DNA from: a virus
Strand: one strand, 5' to 3'
Virus record (IMG/VR): IMGVR_UViG_3300047382_000771
Location: 62,001-126,000 of that record
Length of the DNA stretch: 64,000 nucleotides
The notes under the pieces were generated by a model. That model was not told where the DNA came from. It saw only the letters and a program-made list of their open reading frames with translations, and did not search any database. The position numbers were made by a program, and so were the translations under genes. Positions 49,329 through 59,700 of this stretch are shown here, one piece after another (positions within the stretch are counted from its first letter, which is position 1; every line of letters begins with the position of its first letter).

Positions 49329-50340
49329 AAGGTTCTACTCCTGGAAAACCTCCGAAGGGCAAACCTTCATTGAATTCCGTATATAAATCGTCATCTCCTT
49401 GGTTTGATTGAAATCTTTTACACCCCCCAGCTTCTTTTGCGTCATCTGAATACCTTAACCTGCAGCCACAGATACTTTTGTCACACTGATCTTGAATCCA
49501 GTTTTTTCTATCAAACAAGGGGCTTGATATAACTTCCTTACCAATGCACACATATATAGATATAGGCTGGTTTTCTGATGTGCCTGTTTTTGGTGTTATG
49601 GTTACAACATCTCCCTTATTGTAAGTCCCATATGCAGTCCATTCTGGGTAAGATCCATTTTCATCAGGCTCAGCAAAACCATCAGGAAAATCATCTTTAT
49701 TCAAATGCACAAAAGCCCCCACATCTTCGCCTTCGTATCCAAGTTCCACGAATCTTTGGTTTTTTATGTCAGCTATAGGTTTACCCACATAACCACATCC
49801 GACTGTAGATCTATATTTCCACTCACAGTAATTAGAATATATTGTTCTGGATGGTATAGTTGAATTTTCAAGCTCCAACGGAGATACTAACTCAAACTCC
49901 ACTAAATCATCAGTTTCTCTTAATTTTTGGTTAACAAAATATATCTCTCTAGCAAAAGCCTCCTCTGGGTCTGGTTCAGCATAAGGATTAATATTGTTTG
50001 GGAAGTTCGAATGATCTAAATATTTTAATAAAGTTTTTATCCTAGTAACTCTGTAATTTGTAAAGTCATTAAATATTGGCAGCCTTACCGATATGTTACC
50101 TCTATAATTAGACAAAGTCATGGTCGGCCTAGGTAGTCTTCCATCGCCTTGAAATTCAAACCCCTGAACTTCTATAGGGTAATATAAATATTCCATACCG
50201 TCAAAAACAATTTTACCACGAAACTCATTCTCTCCAGCATGAAAAGTAAACACACCCCTTTCCTTTATATCCAGCTGATATAATACTATAGGCATAGTAG
50301 GGTCTGCCTGAAATAAATCTTTTACTTTTTCTTCTTTCAT
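49315..50340 (-). CDS. Minor tail protein L-like (cysteine cluster)
   Basis: A 341-residue protein in the position of lambda L. It opens with a beta domain (PIVLYQLDIKERGVFTFHAGENE, DGMEYLYYPIEVQGFEFQGDGRLPRPTMTLSN), typical for the L family. Cysteines in SNYCEWKYRSTVGCGY and in QCDKSICGCRLRYSDDAKEAGGC can supply the ligands of the iron-sulfur cluster found in lambda L. It sits between tape measure/M proteins and the tail tip. Confidence 0.85.
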   Translation of the reverse strand: MKEEKVKDLFQADPTMPIVLYQLDIKERGVFTFHAGENEFRGKIVFDGMEYLYYPIEVQGFEFQGDGRLPRPTMTLSNYRGNISVRLPIFNDFTNYRVTRIKTLLKYLDHSNFPNNINPYAEPDPEEAFAREIYFVNQKLRETDDLVEFELVSPLELENSTIPSRTIYSNYCEWKYRSTVGCGYVGKPIADIKNQRFVELGYEGEDVGAFVHLNKDDFPDGFAEPDENGSYPEWTAYGTYNKGDVVTITPKTGTSENQPISIYVCIGKEVISSPLFDRKNWIQDQCDKSICGCRLRYSDDAKEAGGCKRFQSNQGDDDLYTEFNEGLPFGGFPGVEPYDFE

Positions 50341-50341
50341 T

Positions 50342-51838
50342 TTAGTATGAACTCGTACTTATGTTACCGCCTGTATTTGTCTGGTTATTAATTTCGCCTA
50401 TTTGAGTTCCCTCTGCAACATCTTCTTCGCTTGCTGAAACTATATTGTTATATAATATGATTTTAGGGTCATAGTTTCCAAGGAAAAATGTTTTATTTTC
50501 AATTAGCCCCTCAGGCATAAAATACATCTTGCCGTTAAACTCAAACTTCCTAAACGCTCCGCTTCCTGATTTTTCCGCGCTAGCTTTAGATAAATACAAC
50601 GGATAGTAACCTTGAACATTTTTAGGCGACTCTATATACGAGCTACCAATATCTACAGCTAGCCTTTTATCACTTTTTACATTTTCCGAAACGATACCCC
50701 TTAAAGGTAAATCATATACTCTACTAAATTCAATTGATTTATTAAGTGCGGTAACAAACGAATATTCACGACCAAGATATCTTTTATTGGCTCCTAATTT
50801 AGTTGCTCCCCCTAAACCTATATGCCATCTCATAGATTGGCCAAGCCTACCCTGCTGCTGTTGATATTCTGACATTATTTTTATGTCATCTGATGCTCCA
50901 TGCCTAGACAATTGATAGGATATAACTTTTTTTAGTTTAATAGGGTCATCCGTACTTAGAGATTGCCCTATGTTTTGTACAGAATCTTTCCACAGAAAAT
51001 CTCTAAGCATGCCATCCCAATGCCTGTTTACGAAATTCTGAATTTCCTTAACATAAACCTCGTCCCTTATTTCTTTAGTATCGAATGTAGAGTCGGCATT
51101 CGAGTCGTCATTTATTCGAAAAATAGAGTTCCATTCTTTAATTAAATTCCTTTCACTATATTCGCCTGTATAGATAGGGTATATTCTCCTCGTCTCTGGT
51201 ATACCTGATATATCTTGGGACAATTCTGTCGTTATATCAGGCTTGATTTGCAAAGAAAATATAGATCCTTTTTCCGATGAAGAATATATATCAAATACAC
51301 AAATGCCTTCTGCATTTTCTTGAACATCTATAAAAGGAATATTAGATTCTCCCGCTTCTAATTCTAACAACTCCATAATGGAAGCTCCACTCCAGCCGCC
51401 AGAAAACATATCACTCAAAACTATAGTGTTCCCTTCAACTATGCCAGACATACCTATATCCTGAGGATCAAAATCTCCAGTTCCAGTAATCAGATAACCT
51501 CCCGACCAATAAGACCCTCCAGGCAACCTTAATTCATTTTCGATTTGTTTAGAACTCGATAGTGAGCTAGACCTCTGTCCAGGTACCCAAGAAAACTGAT
51601 CAGGGTATCCTAGTAAATTGTTTTTGTCTAGATTTAAATCTCTTTCTTCGTTATTAAAAAAAGATATTCTTTTTACTGTGTGAATATAATCAGACTCAGT
51701 TAAATAAGTTATAAAACCAGATCCATTTATTGTTCTCAAAACTAGAGTTGAGACCGAGTCTGGATCCATCGCTATACCTAAACTGACACCATCATTGTAG
51801 GTATTGAAATCCCCGCTATTAAAATTAATTTTTTTCAT
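50342..51838 (-). CDS. Tail-associated protein of unknown family
   Basis: A 498-residue protein beginning MKKINFNSGDFNTYNDGVSLG from the ATG in a TAATG overlap (an ATG three codons earlier is also possible). It has beta-rich and serine/glycine-rich parts (LPGGSYWSGGYLITGTGDFDPQD, MFSGGWSGASIMELLELEAG), a helical middle and a low-complexity Asn/Thr/Gly end. No family is recognised. It lies just upstream of the L-like gene, with a TAA-A-ATG junction. Confidence 0.65.
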   Translation of the reverse strand: MKKINFNSGDFNTYNDGVSLGIAMDPDSVSTLVLRTINGSGFITYLTESDYIHTVKRISFFNNEERDLNLDKNNLLGYPDQFSWVPGQRSSSLSSSKQIENELRLPGGSYWSGGYLITGTGDFDPQDIGMSGIVEGNTIVLSDMFSGGWSGASIMELLELEAGESNIPFIDVQENAEGICVFDIYSSSEKGSIFSLQIKPDITTELSQDISGIPETRRIYPIYTGEYSERNLIKEWNSIFRINDDSNADSTFDTKEIRDEVYVKEIQNFVNRHWDGMLRDFLWKDSVQNIGQSLSTDDPIKLKKVISYQLSRHGASDDIKIMSEYQQQQGRLGQSMRWHIGLGGATKLGANKRYLGREYSFVTALNKSIEFSRVYDLPLRGIVSENVKSDKRLAVDIGSSYIESPKNVQGYYPLYLSKASAEKSGSGAFRKFEFNGKMYFMPEGLIENKTFFLGNYDPKIILYNNIVSASEEDVAEGTQIGEINNQTNTGGNISTSSY

Positions 51839-52680
51839 TATGGCCAATTAGGTTCATTGATCGTATCAAGTTTATACATTTGATTAGCTAAAGGTCCAAA
51901 GTAAGCTGTCCTAGGGATTGCTGTTAAACTATTAACAAGATTAGTTCCATTATAATTCCAATTAAGCACTATACCTAAATGAGTAGGAGGTTGTTGTGTA
52001 AATCTAAGCTGAAACGGGTGAAGGCCTTTCTTTAAAAAAACACTTCCTGTAGCACTCCAAGCAAATCCATGATTACTGTAATCATCATCAATAATTAATG
52101 TTCTATTAGTTGGAGCTAGACCACCTTGAAATATATAAAATATCGCCCTATCATCCGATATTGTAGCAAATTTATAGGTGCCATCTACTGGTGCATAAAT
52201 TTGACCATCCCAAACAGCTGCGAAATACTGGGTTAACGAGGTCATTCCAGGAAACCCTTTAGTGTAAGACTGGTTAGGCACATTTATTTGGTGACTACAC
52301 ATATCTGTTTTAAATTTACCGTTATAGTTAGTATCTGTCTTTAGTCCATTAGCTCCAATACCTCCAATTTGGTAAAGCCTTAATGCCATAGGCAATCCAG
52401 GCGACCCACAAGGACCCCCGAACGCAGAGAATACAGCTGATGGGTCAGGAGCTGGAGCGGGCTGAGGCACTTCTTCTACATCTACAACATTGATATTGAA
52501 ATTTTTCTCCAAGCTCAAACCCCTCTCGTCCGTGCAAGACACTCTAATTGAAAAAGAGGGATTATTAAAAGCTTCGTAATCTAAGCTTTGAACAAGTTTA
52601 ACCTTTCCATCTTCGGTGACAGAAACATATTGGTTACCTTCACTCCCTGCCCCAGATACTAATTTAAATTTTCTAGCCAT
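51838..52680 (-). CDS. Cadherin-like fragment plus PA14-like domain, tail-associated
   Basis: A 280-residue protein. Residues 1-70 (KFKLVSGAGSEGNQYVSV, LDYEAFNNPSFSIRVSCTDERGLS, INVVDVEE) are the last two thirds of a cadherin-like repeat whose first strand is at the end of the preceding gene. After a proline/alanine linker (VPQPAPAPDPSA) comes a PA14-like carbohydrate-binding module: FAAVWDGQIYAPVDGTYKFATISDDRAIFYI, FLKKGLHPFQLRFTQQ. It probably helps bind surface glycans. Its start follows a stop by one base (TAA A ATG). Confidence 0.72.
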   Translation of the reverse strand: MARKFKLVSGAGSEGNQYVSVTEDGKVKLVQSLDYEAFNNPSFSIRVSCTDERGLSLEKNFNINVVDVEEVPQPAPAPDPSAVFSAFGGPCGSPGLPMALRLYQIGGIGANGLKTDTNYNGKFKTDMCSHQINVPNQSYTKGFPGMTSLTQYFAAVWDGQIYAPVDGTYKFATISDDRAIFYIFQGGLAPTNRTLIIDDDYSNHGFAWSATGSVFLKKGLHPFQLRFTQQPPTHLGIVLNWNYNGTNLVNSLTAIPRTAYFGPLANQMYKLDTINEPNWP

Positions 52681-52681
52681 T

Positions 52682-54004
52682 TTATTCTACCACTCCTAGT
52701 TGACCTATTAATGTTCCAGCTGGAAGGTTTTCTTTGATATCTGAATTAGATAATGTTATATCCGTAAAAGGCACATACCTTGCGGCATCCAACTCCACAA
52801 ACCCAGGCGAAAAACAAAATCCTTCATTCACAAAATCTCCTTTCTCGGATAAAAATATATTATTATCCCTCAAAGTATTATCTCTTTTTTCTGTATTAAA
52901 AAATATAGACATATTACTGACAAGTGTCGAAGGACTATCGGTTGTAACATCTATATGCATGCCTGTGTATTCAATACCATCGAAATATATTCTCTCGTTT
53001 TGCCTAAAATATGTTCCAGTTACTTTTGCATTATTAAAGTCTATAATTTCAATAGCGTAACTATCCAACATTTCATCTAAGCTCGAAGCGTCAAATATAG
53101 CTTTATTAAATGTCGCCATAGCTGCCTTAAATGACACTTGGTCTTTACAATACTTTTGGGTTATCTGTTGAGACAAACCCTGTAATGCAAAAAACTTATC
53201 ATAATCACTATCAGTAATATCAGAAAATATACCAGATGTTAATAAACAATTCTCGAATTCTAAATCCCCCAAAGGATTTTGATCTTCGCAAGAATAATAA
53301 CCTTCATAGTTCTGGTAATTAAGTAGTGGCTCTCTATCAAGCTTGTCGCAAACTAATTCCCCACTAACAATGAAATTTGTATCACAATTATTTGTTTCAC
53401 AATTAACAATAGGAAACCCTGGGAAAATACTAAACTTTGCATGCCATGCGTCTCCAGTCCTATTCTCCCAAGACCCTTCTCTCCCATCCTCTATTTCATT
53501 TCTTGACGGATGAAAAAATGTTGGTATCCTTAATCTTGTATAAGGAGCTATAGTGGCTGGCAAATAGTCCTCATCCACATTTCCTGTATTATATTCCTCT
53601 AACCCCTTATATGTTTGCTCGAAAATAGTAAACCTAACTGGGTCAGAATTAGTAAAGCCAGTTATAGTAATTGGCATATCGCAAACATTTACTATCTCCA
53701 AAGACTTACCATCAGCCGTTAAACCGACTGGTTCATTACAGGGGTATGTTATTTCTGAAGTTTCACAGTCGTCTAAATAAATAACCTGAGGCTGACCAGG
53801 AGCAACACCAGAAACACCATCGGTTAAAATAAGCTTATTATTATATGTTGCTTGCTTTAGGATCCAATCTTCATATGTAGGTGAAGATGGGTCAGTATCT
53901 TGTACATAATACAACCCTGTTTCCTGAAGTAGTCCACCGCAATTCGCATACTCAGTAATACCAGTGTAAGCGAAGTCGACGTTTTTGTCATTCAAGAAAC
54001 TCAT
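52682..54004 (-). CDS. Tail-associated protein ending in the first part of a cadherin-like repeat
   Basis: A 440-residue cysteine-containing protein of unknown main family (ANCGGLLQETGLYYVQD, NVCDMPITITGFTNSDPVRF). The last 25 residues, ITLSNSDIKENLPAGTLIGQL, have the I-x-EN-x-PxGTxIGxL opening of cadherin-like repeats, with the remainder encoded by the next gene. It overlaps the vWA gene by 4 bp (ATGA). Confidence 0.65.
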   Translation of the reverse strand: MSFLNDKNVDFAYTGITEYANCGGLLQETGLYYVQDTDPSSPTYEDWILKQATYNNKLILTDGVSGVAPGQPQVIYLDDCETSEITYPCNEPVGLTADGKSLEIVNVCDMPITITGFTNSDPVRFTIFEQTYKGLEEYNTGNVDEDYLPATIAPYTRLRIPTFFHPSRNEIEDGREGSWENRTGDAWHAKFSIFPGFPIVNCETNNCDTNFIVSGELVCDKLDREPLLNYQNYEGYYSCEDQNPLGDLEFENCLLTSGIFSDITDSDYDKFFALQGLSQQITQKYCKDQVSFKAAMATFNKAIFDASSLDEMLDSYAIEIIDFNNAKVTGTYFRQNERIYFDGIEYTGMHIDVTTDSPSTLVSNMSIFFNTEKRDNTLRDNNIFLSEKGDFVNEGFCFSPGFVELDAARYVPFTDITLSNSDIKENLPAGTLIGQLGVVE

Positions 54005-56796
54005 TGCTTCTTCATTGTTATATTTTTAAAATTAGAAGACACCCACAGGGTTGAGCTTGCTGGGTCACTAGCATCAGGCTCAACAGTATAGTCGGCTAGG
54101 TGAGCCCAAGTCTGCTGTGGTATGAGCCATCTTCCATGGGCTCCACTAAACGCCCCCACGATATCATTCATCTTGCCAGGGACATCCGTAAGTGTGGGGA
54201 AGTCAGCATTAGCTATATAAAATTGAAAACACGAATATGTGGTATTCGGGCTAGTGATTTGGTTTTTTCCTAAAAGGTCTGCCGCTTCAGGACTTAAGTC
54301 ATACTTAATCAACTTAGGATTTTCCCCAACTTTATCATTTATTTTTAAATGAGGTGGCGGAGGCTCCCCTGACTGATTTAAGGATAATAATTCTGGCCCC
54401 GATACTATGTACAGCTCTCCAGTTTGTGCATAATAAGTGAACTGGGCTTGATGATAATATGTGGTACTAGGTGCGGATGCTAATGTCGATGGGGTTGATG
54501 CATACGCATTTATATCTGCGAGGGATTCAGCACTTAAAGTTGCTATCACCGCAGTTCCATCTTCGTTCGTTACGTCGGGTGAAGCTGCAACCGAAGACCA
54601 AAAGCCACTAAGATTAAACTCTCCTGATGGAATGTTATGCTCAAGAATAACTTCCCCAACCATCACATCTTCAGTTGAACCTATAGTGTTTCCATCTTCA
54701 TCAACACCTGAGTTTGGGGTAGGATATCGAGGTAGTGTTAATTTAATTTCGCTCCCTGCTGGCAAATAGCCAGCTTCAGGCTCAATAATCCATGTTCCAT
54801 ATATAGGTAACTCCAGTGGCTCTTCCTCTTCTGGCTCATCTTCAAATTCTCCTGGCGTATAAGGCAAATACATTCCTATCCCATCTACAGACCTACCTGT
54901 GCTAGTAAATGGCATTTCACATGTTAAGTCGAAATGCATGTTAGCATAAGCCTGCATTTGATTCATTGTTTTATCTTTTCCATTAAAAACCATCTGAATT
55001 TTTTCGACGATAGCTTGATACCCTGGCTTGGTTGGCATGCTTTGATTCATTCTTACTCCAAAAAACAAATCTATTTCTTGCCCTCTCATTAATAAAGGTA
55101 AATGAGAATAATCACCCATATATCCATTTTCTTTAGATACGTTACCTATATTATAATCTATTATTTCTAACCCAGTTGTTTGTGATCTAAAAACCCTAAT
55201 TGGCATACCCCTTGATGCTACCCCTTGGTTTTTCACGCCCTTACTTTTTAGCCAATTATTAGCCCAACCTCCACCTACATTGTAAAGTACCCCACGTCTA
55301 TACACTTCATACTGTGTATTAAATGAATGCCAAAGTATATTGTAATTACTATTAATATCTTCCAGGTAATCTCTATTTAAAGGATCATTATAAAATTGGC
55401 CACCATTACCAGCTTCTAGATTTAAATTCAACCCACCTATTCTATCTGAAGGATCATCAAATGGAGTGGCTTCAAAAACCATTTGGTGATCGTCGGTAGA
55501 CTTTAAAAAAGTACCATCTTCTATACCCGCAGCCATATAACCATAACTAGTATTACCATTTCCTGGTTTCAAGAACTGCATGTTATGTAAATCATTACCC
55601 TTAAGTATCCCTTGTTTTAAAGTTTCAGTCCTCCATCTTGTAGCCCCCACATCTGGATCATTCCTACTTTCTTCTGGGGTTGGGTCTTCATCTAATTCGA
55701 AATTTACTATCGTGTTTAGTAGGTTAACTTCATGAGGTCCACAATTATGAAGTGTTATCGAATATAAATTCTCAAAACCAGTGTCATAACATAACCTATC
55801 AATCATGTTAACAACGCCAAGAATTCTCCTAAATTCCTTATCTGGGTTTTTTCCATCTGTCAGCTCTATATATCCTACGGGTAATTCTGGCCTTGCTTCG
55901 TAATCAAAAGCATATTTTTTAGCATCAGGAGAAATGCCTTTGCTTTTTGGGTCACCTACTCCGATAAAAAAAGAAGAAGTTTTTACTGGGTATTTATACC
56001 AGTCTTGTTTGTCTGCCCCAGAATATCTTGTTGGCAATTTTAAATGGGTACCTTCTATAGGTTCCTGATTTGATATAACAAAATCTCTTCTCAAATTTAT
56101 ATCTAAAGGTCTTCGGTATGAGTATATCCTATCATCTCTAGTTAACCCAAGTATGCCGTCAGCATTTCTACCAAAATCACTATAACCATCACCTATGTAA
56201 AATAAAAATCTTTTCTTTACCTGCCTGGCTCTTGGAGAGAAGAATAATTCATAGAAAGCTTTTCTTGTTGCATTAATATAATCCTTCCCGTCGCCTGGTG
56301 TTATTCCAGATTCAAGGTTCTTATACAAAGCATGCCTATCCATGTTTTGAGGGTAATCTAAAATAGAAGATATAACTTCGCAATCTTCCTTGCTGGATAT
56401 TTTTATAACACCAATATTTACATGTTGACCTTCTATCCTAACACTGAACCTTTTAAGCTCTCGAGGAGACATCGCATTCAAACCATCTGCATCAAGAAGA
56501 CCTCCTCCTGATGCAGCTCCCCATGGCGGTATATTTTCGTTGTAATCTATAGTCGGACAATCTATTTTATCTCCATAACCAAATGATTCTGTGCCAGGCA
56601 TAACGCTACAGTCGTGCAGTGTTGCAACTTTTTTTATAACATCTGTTATAATCTCAAGTCTAGTGAAAATCTTTACACCACCGCCTTCTACAGGAATGCG
56701 TATTTGGCTCGAAGACGAAGGTGATGAATCGACCAAAAAAATCAAATCTATCTGATTATCATGTACTTTGTACAACCTATCGTATTGCTTTTCCAT
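54001..56796 (-). CDS. von Willebrand factor A-domain tail protein
   Basis: A 931-residue protein with an N-terminal vWA domain: DLIFLVDSSPSSS carries the DxSxS metal (MIDAS) motif at D23-S27, and FLFYIGDGYSDFG fits the later MIDAS aspartate strand. The long C-terminal part is beta-rich with an acidic/proline linker (EDEPEEEEPLELP). vWA domains bind proteins or glycans through a metal ion. Its place between M- and L-like genes indicates a virion tail component. It overlaps both neighbours. Confidence 0.8.
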   Translation of the reverse strand: MEKQYDRLYKVHDNQIDLIFLVDSSPSSSSQIRIPVEGGGVKIFTRLEIITDVIKKVATLHDCSVMPGTESFGYGDKIDCPTIDYNENIPPWGAASGGGLLDADGLNAMSPRELKRFSVRIEGQHVNIGVIKISSKEDCEVISSILDYPQNMDRHALYKNLESGITPGDGKDYINATRKAFYELFFSPRARQVKKRFLFYIGDGYSDFGRNADGILGLTRDDRIYSYRRPLDINLRRDFVISNQEPIEGTHLKLPTRYSGADKQDWYKYPVKTSSFFIGVGDPKSKGISPDAKKYAFDYEARPELPVGYIELTDGKNPDKEFRRILGVVNMIDRLCYDTGFENLYSITLHNCGPHEVNLLNTIVNFELDEDPTPEESRNDPDVGATRWRTETLKQGILKGNDLHNMQFLKPGNGNTSYGYMAAGIEDGTFLKSTDDHQMVFEATPFDDPSDRIGGLNLNLEAGNGGQFYNDPLNRDYLEDINSNYNILWHSFNTQYEVYRRGVLYNVGGGWANNWLKSKGVKNQGVASRGMPIRVFRSQTTGLEIIDYNIGNVSKENGYMGDYSHLPLLMRGQEIDLFFGVRMNQSMPTKPGYQAIVEKIQMVFNGKDKTMNQMQAYANMHFDLTCEMPFTSTGRSVDGIGMYLPYTPGEFEDEPEEEEPLELPIYGTWIIEPEAGYLPAGSEIKLTLPRYPTPNSGVDEDGNTIGSTEDVMVGEVILEHNIPSGEFNLSGFWSSVAASPDVTNEDGTAVIATLSAESLADINAYASTPSTLASAPSTTYYHQAQFTYYAQTGELYIVSGPELLSLNQSGEPPPPHLKINDKVGENPKLIKYDLSPEAADLLGKNQITSPNTTYSCFQFYIANADFPTLTDVPGKMNDIVGAFSGAHGRWLIPQQTWAHLADYTVEPDASDPASSTLWVSSNFKNITMKKQ

Positions 56797-59700
56797 TATT
56801 CAGTATATTCTATTAATATAGATCCTATGTGCTGCCAAGAATACTGAGCCCATTTTATCCTAGTGTCATATATCCCAAAAGATTTTAGATAAGTTCCAGC
56901 TTTAGGTAAAAACCCTAATTTAGATCCATCATTAAGAGATGGCCTAAGTTTCCATAGATCTGAAATAGTCATCTCTAACTGATCGTAATAACCTAAATCC
57001 CTCATATTTCTTTTTATAACATTATTCCAAAGTTTATTTCTGTAATCATCCCTCTCTACCCAAAAGTTATTATATATTATAAATGGCCCGATTTCATCCA
57101 TTATTAAATCACCCTCAAAGTTTTCCTTACTATACATCCTAACTCTTACACCTTTAGGGGCACCTATTGCATCAAGCAGCCCTTTACTAACGGATACTGG
57201 GTCTTCTGGTTCCCTTCTGTCTATCAGAACATTTTTAAGAACAAATTCTGCGGCTGGGAATCTACCTACTGGTAAAGAGTTTGTGAATTTTGACGAGTCT
57301 GACTTAAAGGGTTGTGCGAGGCAGTGATAATTATTTAATAAACCTCCGTATTGTTCCCTGGTAATAACTTGCCCTGCAGCATAACTATGCTTAAAGTCCC
57401 ACTGCTGGTCATGTATACCCACCCCAGAGAAAGTAACTTTTAATGGCTCAGACAATGTCACAGGTTCCCAGGGAATAAGTTTACTTTTATATAAATAATC
57501 TGGGGTTGTGAACGCAGCTTCCACCACGGAGGACAAAACACACATAGTGTTCAATGTAATGGGTTCGTAAAGCTCTGCCCCGAAACAACCAGATTGAATC
57601 CTTTGCCCTCCAAAACCAAACACTTCCTTAAGGTTTTCATTTATACCACTAACAGACTCAATGAAAGTGCAAGATATGGTGTTATTATTTTTGTATAAAA
57701 CAGTATGCTCCCAGCTAGGACAATAAAAAGTCGATGTATTCGGTGATGCTGGAGTCGTGTATGGGTTTAAATCTTTCGAGAAAGGCCTAGGCAGCTGAAA
57801 CCTGAACTTTTTGTAGCCTAAATGAGACTCCAGAAACTGAAGTATTTCCTTAGCTTCTCTGTCAGACCTTTGAGAAAACTCAATATTCACACTTACTAGA
57901 TTTTGATTTATACCTACTTTTGTGTATCTTTTATAAACCTGAGTAAACGCAGTCTCTTTATGTGTTGGAGTATTTTCAATACTAAAAGATATAGAAGGCA
58001 AAAAATCTAAAGACCTAACTTGCAAATAAGGATAAGACGCAAATTCGTTAGCATCATCTATATATATATTTCTCCTCCCTTTTACAGCTGGAACAATAAA
58101 ACTAAAGTTATCCTTGACTTGAAAGTTTTCTAATGGAGTTATCTTTAATTTATTAGACTTTGGGGTAATTTTAGAATCCAAAGTAATCCTCCTGTAATCC
58201 CTTAAGAATAATTCCCTAGCCCTAAAAGTCCCATCTTCGGATGTGGAGGCGGGTATTTCATCTATGTTTTCTGGAAAGAAAGTCTTACTAGTTAAACAGT
58301 CTTCAGGGCACCTTCCAAGTTTTATTATATTCCAGGGTATTTCATCAACAGTTAGATCTTCGTAGTCTACCACTAATTCTTCAGCAGGAAAAGAATCCGC
58401 AAAAATTCTATTTCTATCTGAGTCTGTTATCATTCCTTGTTCGGTTTTTTTGTTTGCTCCAGGATCCTCTACTATAGGCCACTCTATTAATTCAAAGGAT
58501 ACATTTTCAGATTCTAGATCAAATTCCCCCTCAAACAGATATTCTGTAGCACTTATTCTTTTTGTAATTTTTACTACTCCAACATTAAATATAGAATTCT
58601 CATTTGGTTCTGGGATGTCAATATTTAAACATTGACCTATATCTAGAACATAATCTTCCTTAAACTCAATCTTACCTGCTTCGAAATCTTTGCCTGGATC
58701 TTCTGGATATCTAGAAAGGGTTTTGATCATTTTCCTTATCTGAACATTCTCGGTTGTCTCCCTATCCCTGCCTTTATATTCTCCACCAGGCTCTTCCTCT
58801 ATTTCTGCGGATATTTCGAACATCCTCAAACTCAACTGTTTGCCTTTCTCAAATTGTATTGGTTCATCTATCGCAACGGGAACTAATGCATCAATTCTTT
58901 TATTAAATCCAAAATGACTGTCAGAACTATACAGTGTGCTAGATGTGTTACATATAAATGTAGCACTTACATTATTATCGTTTCTGTAATTTTTCTCTTG
59001 ACCAAAACTTAAGCAGGTGAAATCTAAATCACTTTTATATGGGTAACCAAAATGAAATTTAAATTTTTGCACATCTGAAGATAGTAGTCTCTCTCCTTTA
59101 TAGTCTAAGGAAAAGGCAGAATCATAAGGAAAATGTTTTTCCTGTAAAAAATGCATTATAGCCTTTGCTTCTCTATCTGTTCTGTTTTCGAACTTTAGCG
59201 AGCACTGCATCGGCATAGAATTTATACTTTTATTACCAACGTATTCGTATCCATCACCAAGCTTAAGAGCTTCGTTTATAGTGCCAAAAGACGCACTCGA
59301 TCCGTAGCTTGGTCTCCAGAAAAAATCTTGAGACCATAATTCTTCAACATTTAACTCTGGAAAAGAATTGTTTGGGTTTAGTTGGAAATTTGAAACATGA
59401 TCTTTCTTGCAATAAAAAAACGGACTTAGATTGGATACGCTTGGGTTCCTAAAATAAAAACCACCAGTAACCAACCCGCCAATAATTGCATACATCCTTG
59501 CATACCTTGCGTTCGCTGGTATAGTTCTTTGGTGAATGTCATGCTGCATATGGAAGTATTGAGTCAAATCAAACTCACTAGACGCCATAAATCTAAAATG
59601 GTCTCTGTAATTTATAGGTTGAATATATTCTGAATTTTGATCGTAATATTTTATTCCAATACCAACCCCAATCGATGTCTCAGGGTCTATGTCGTATTGA

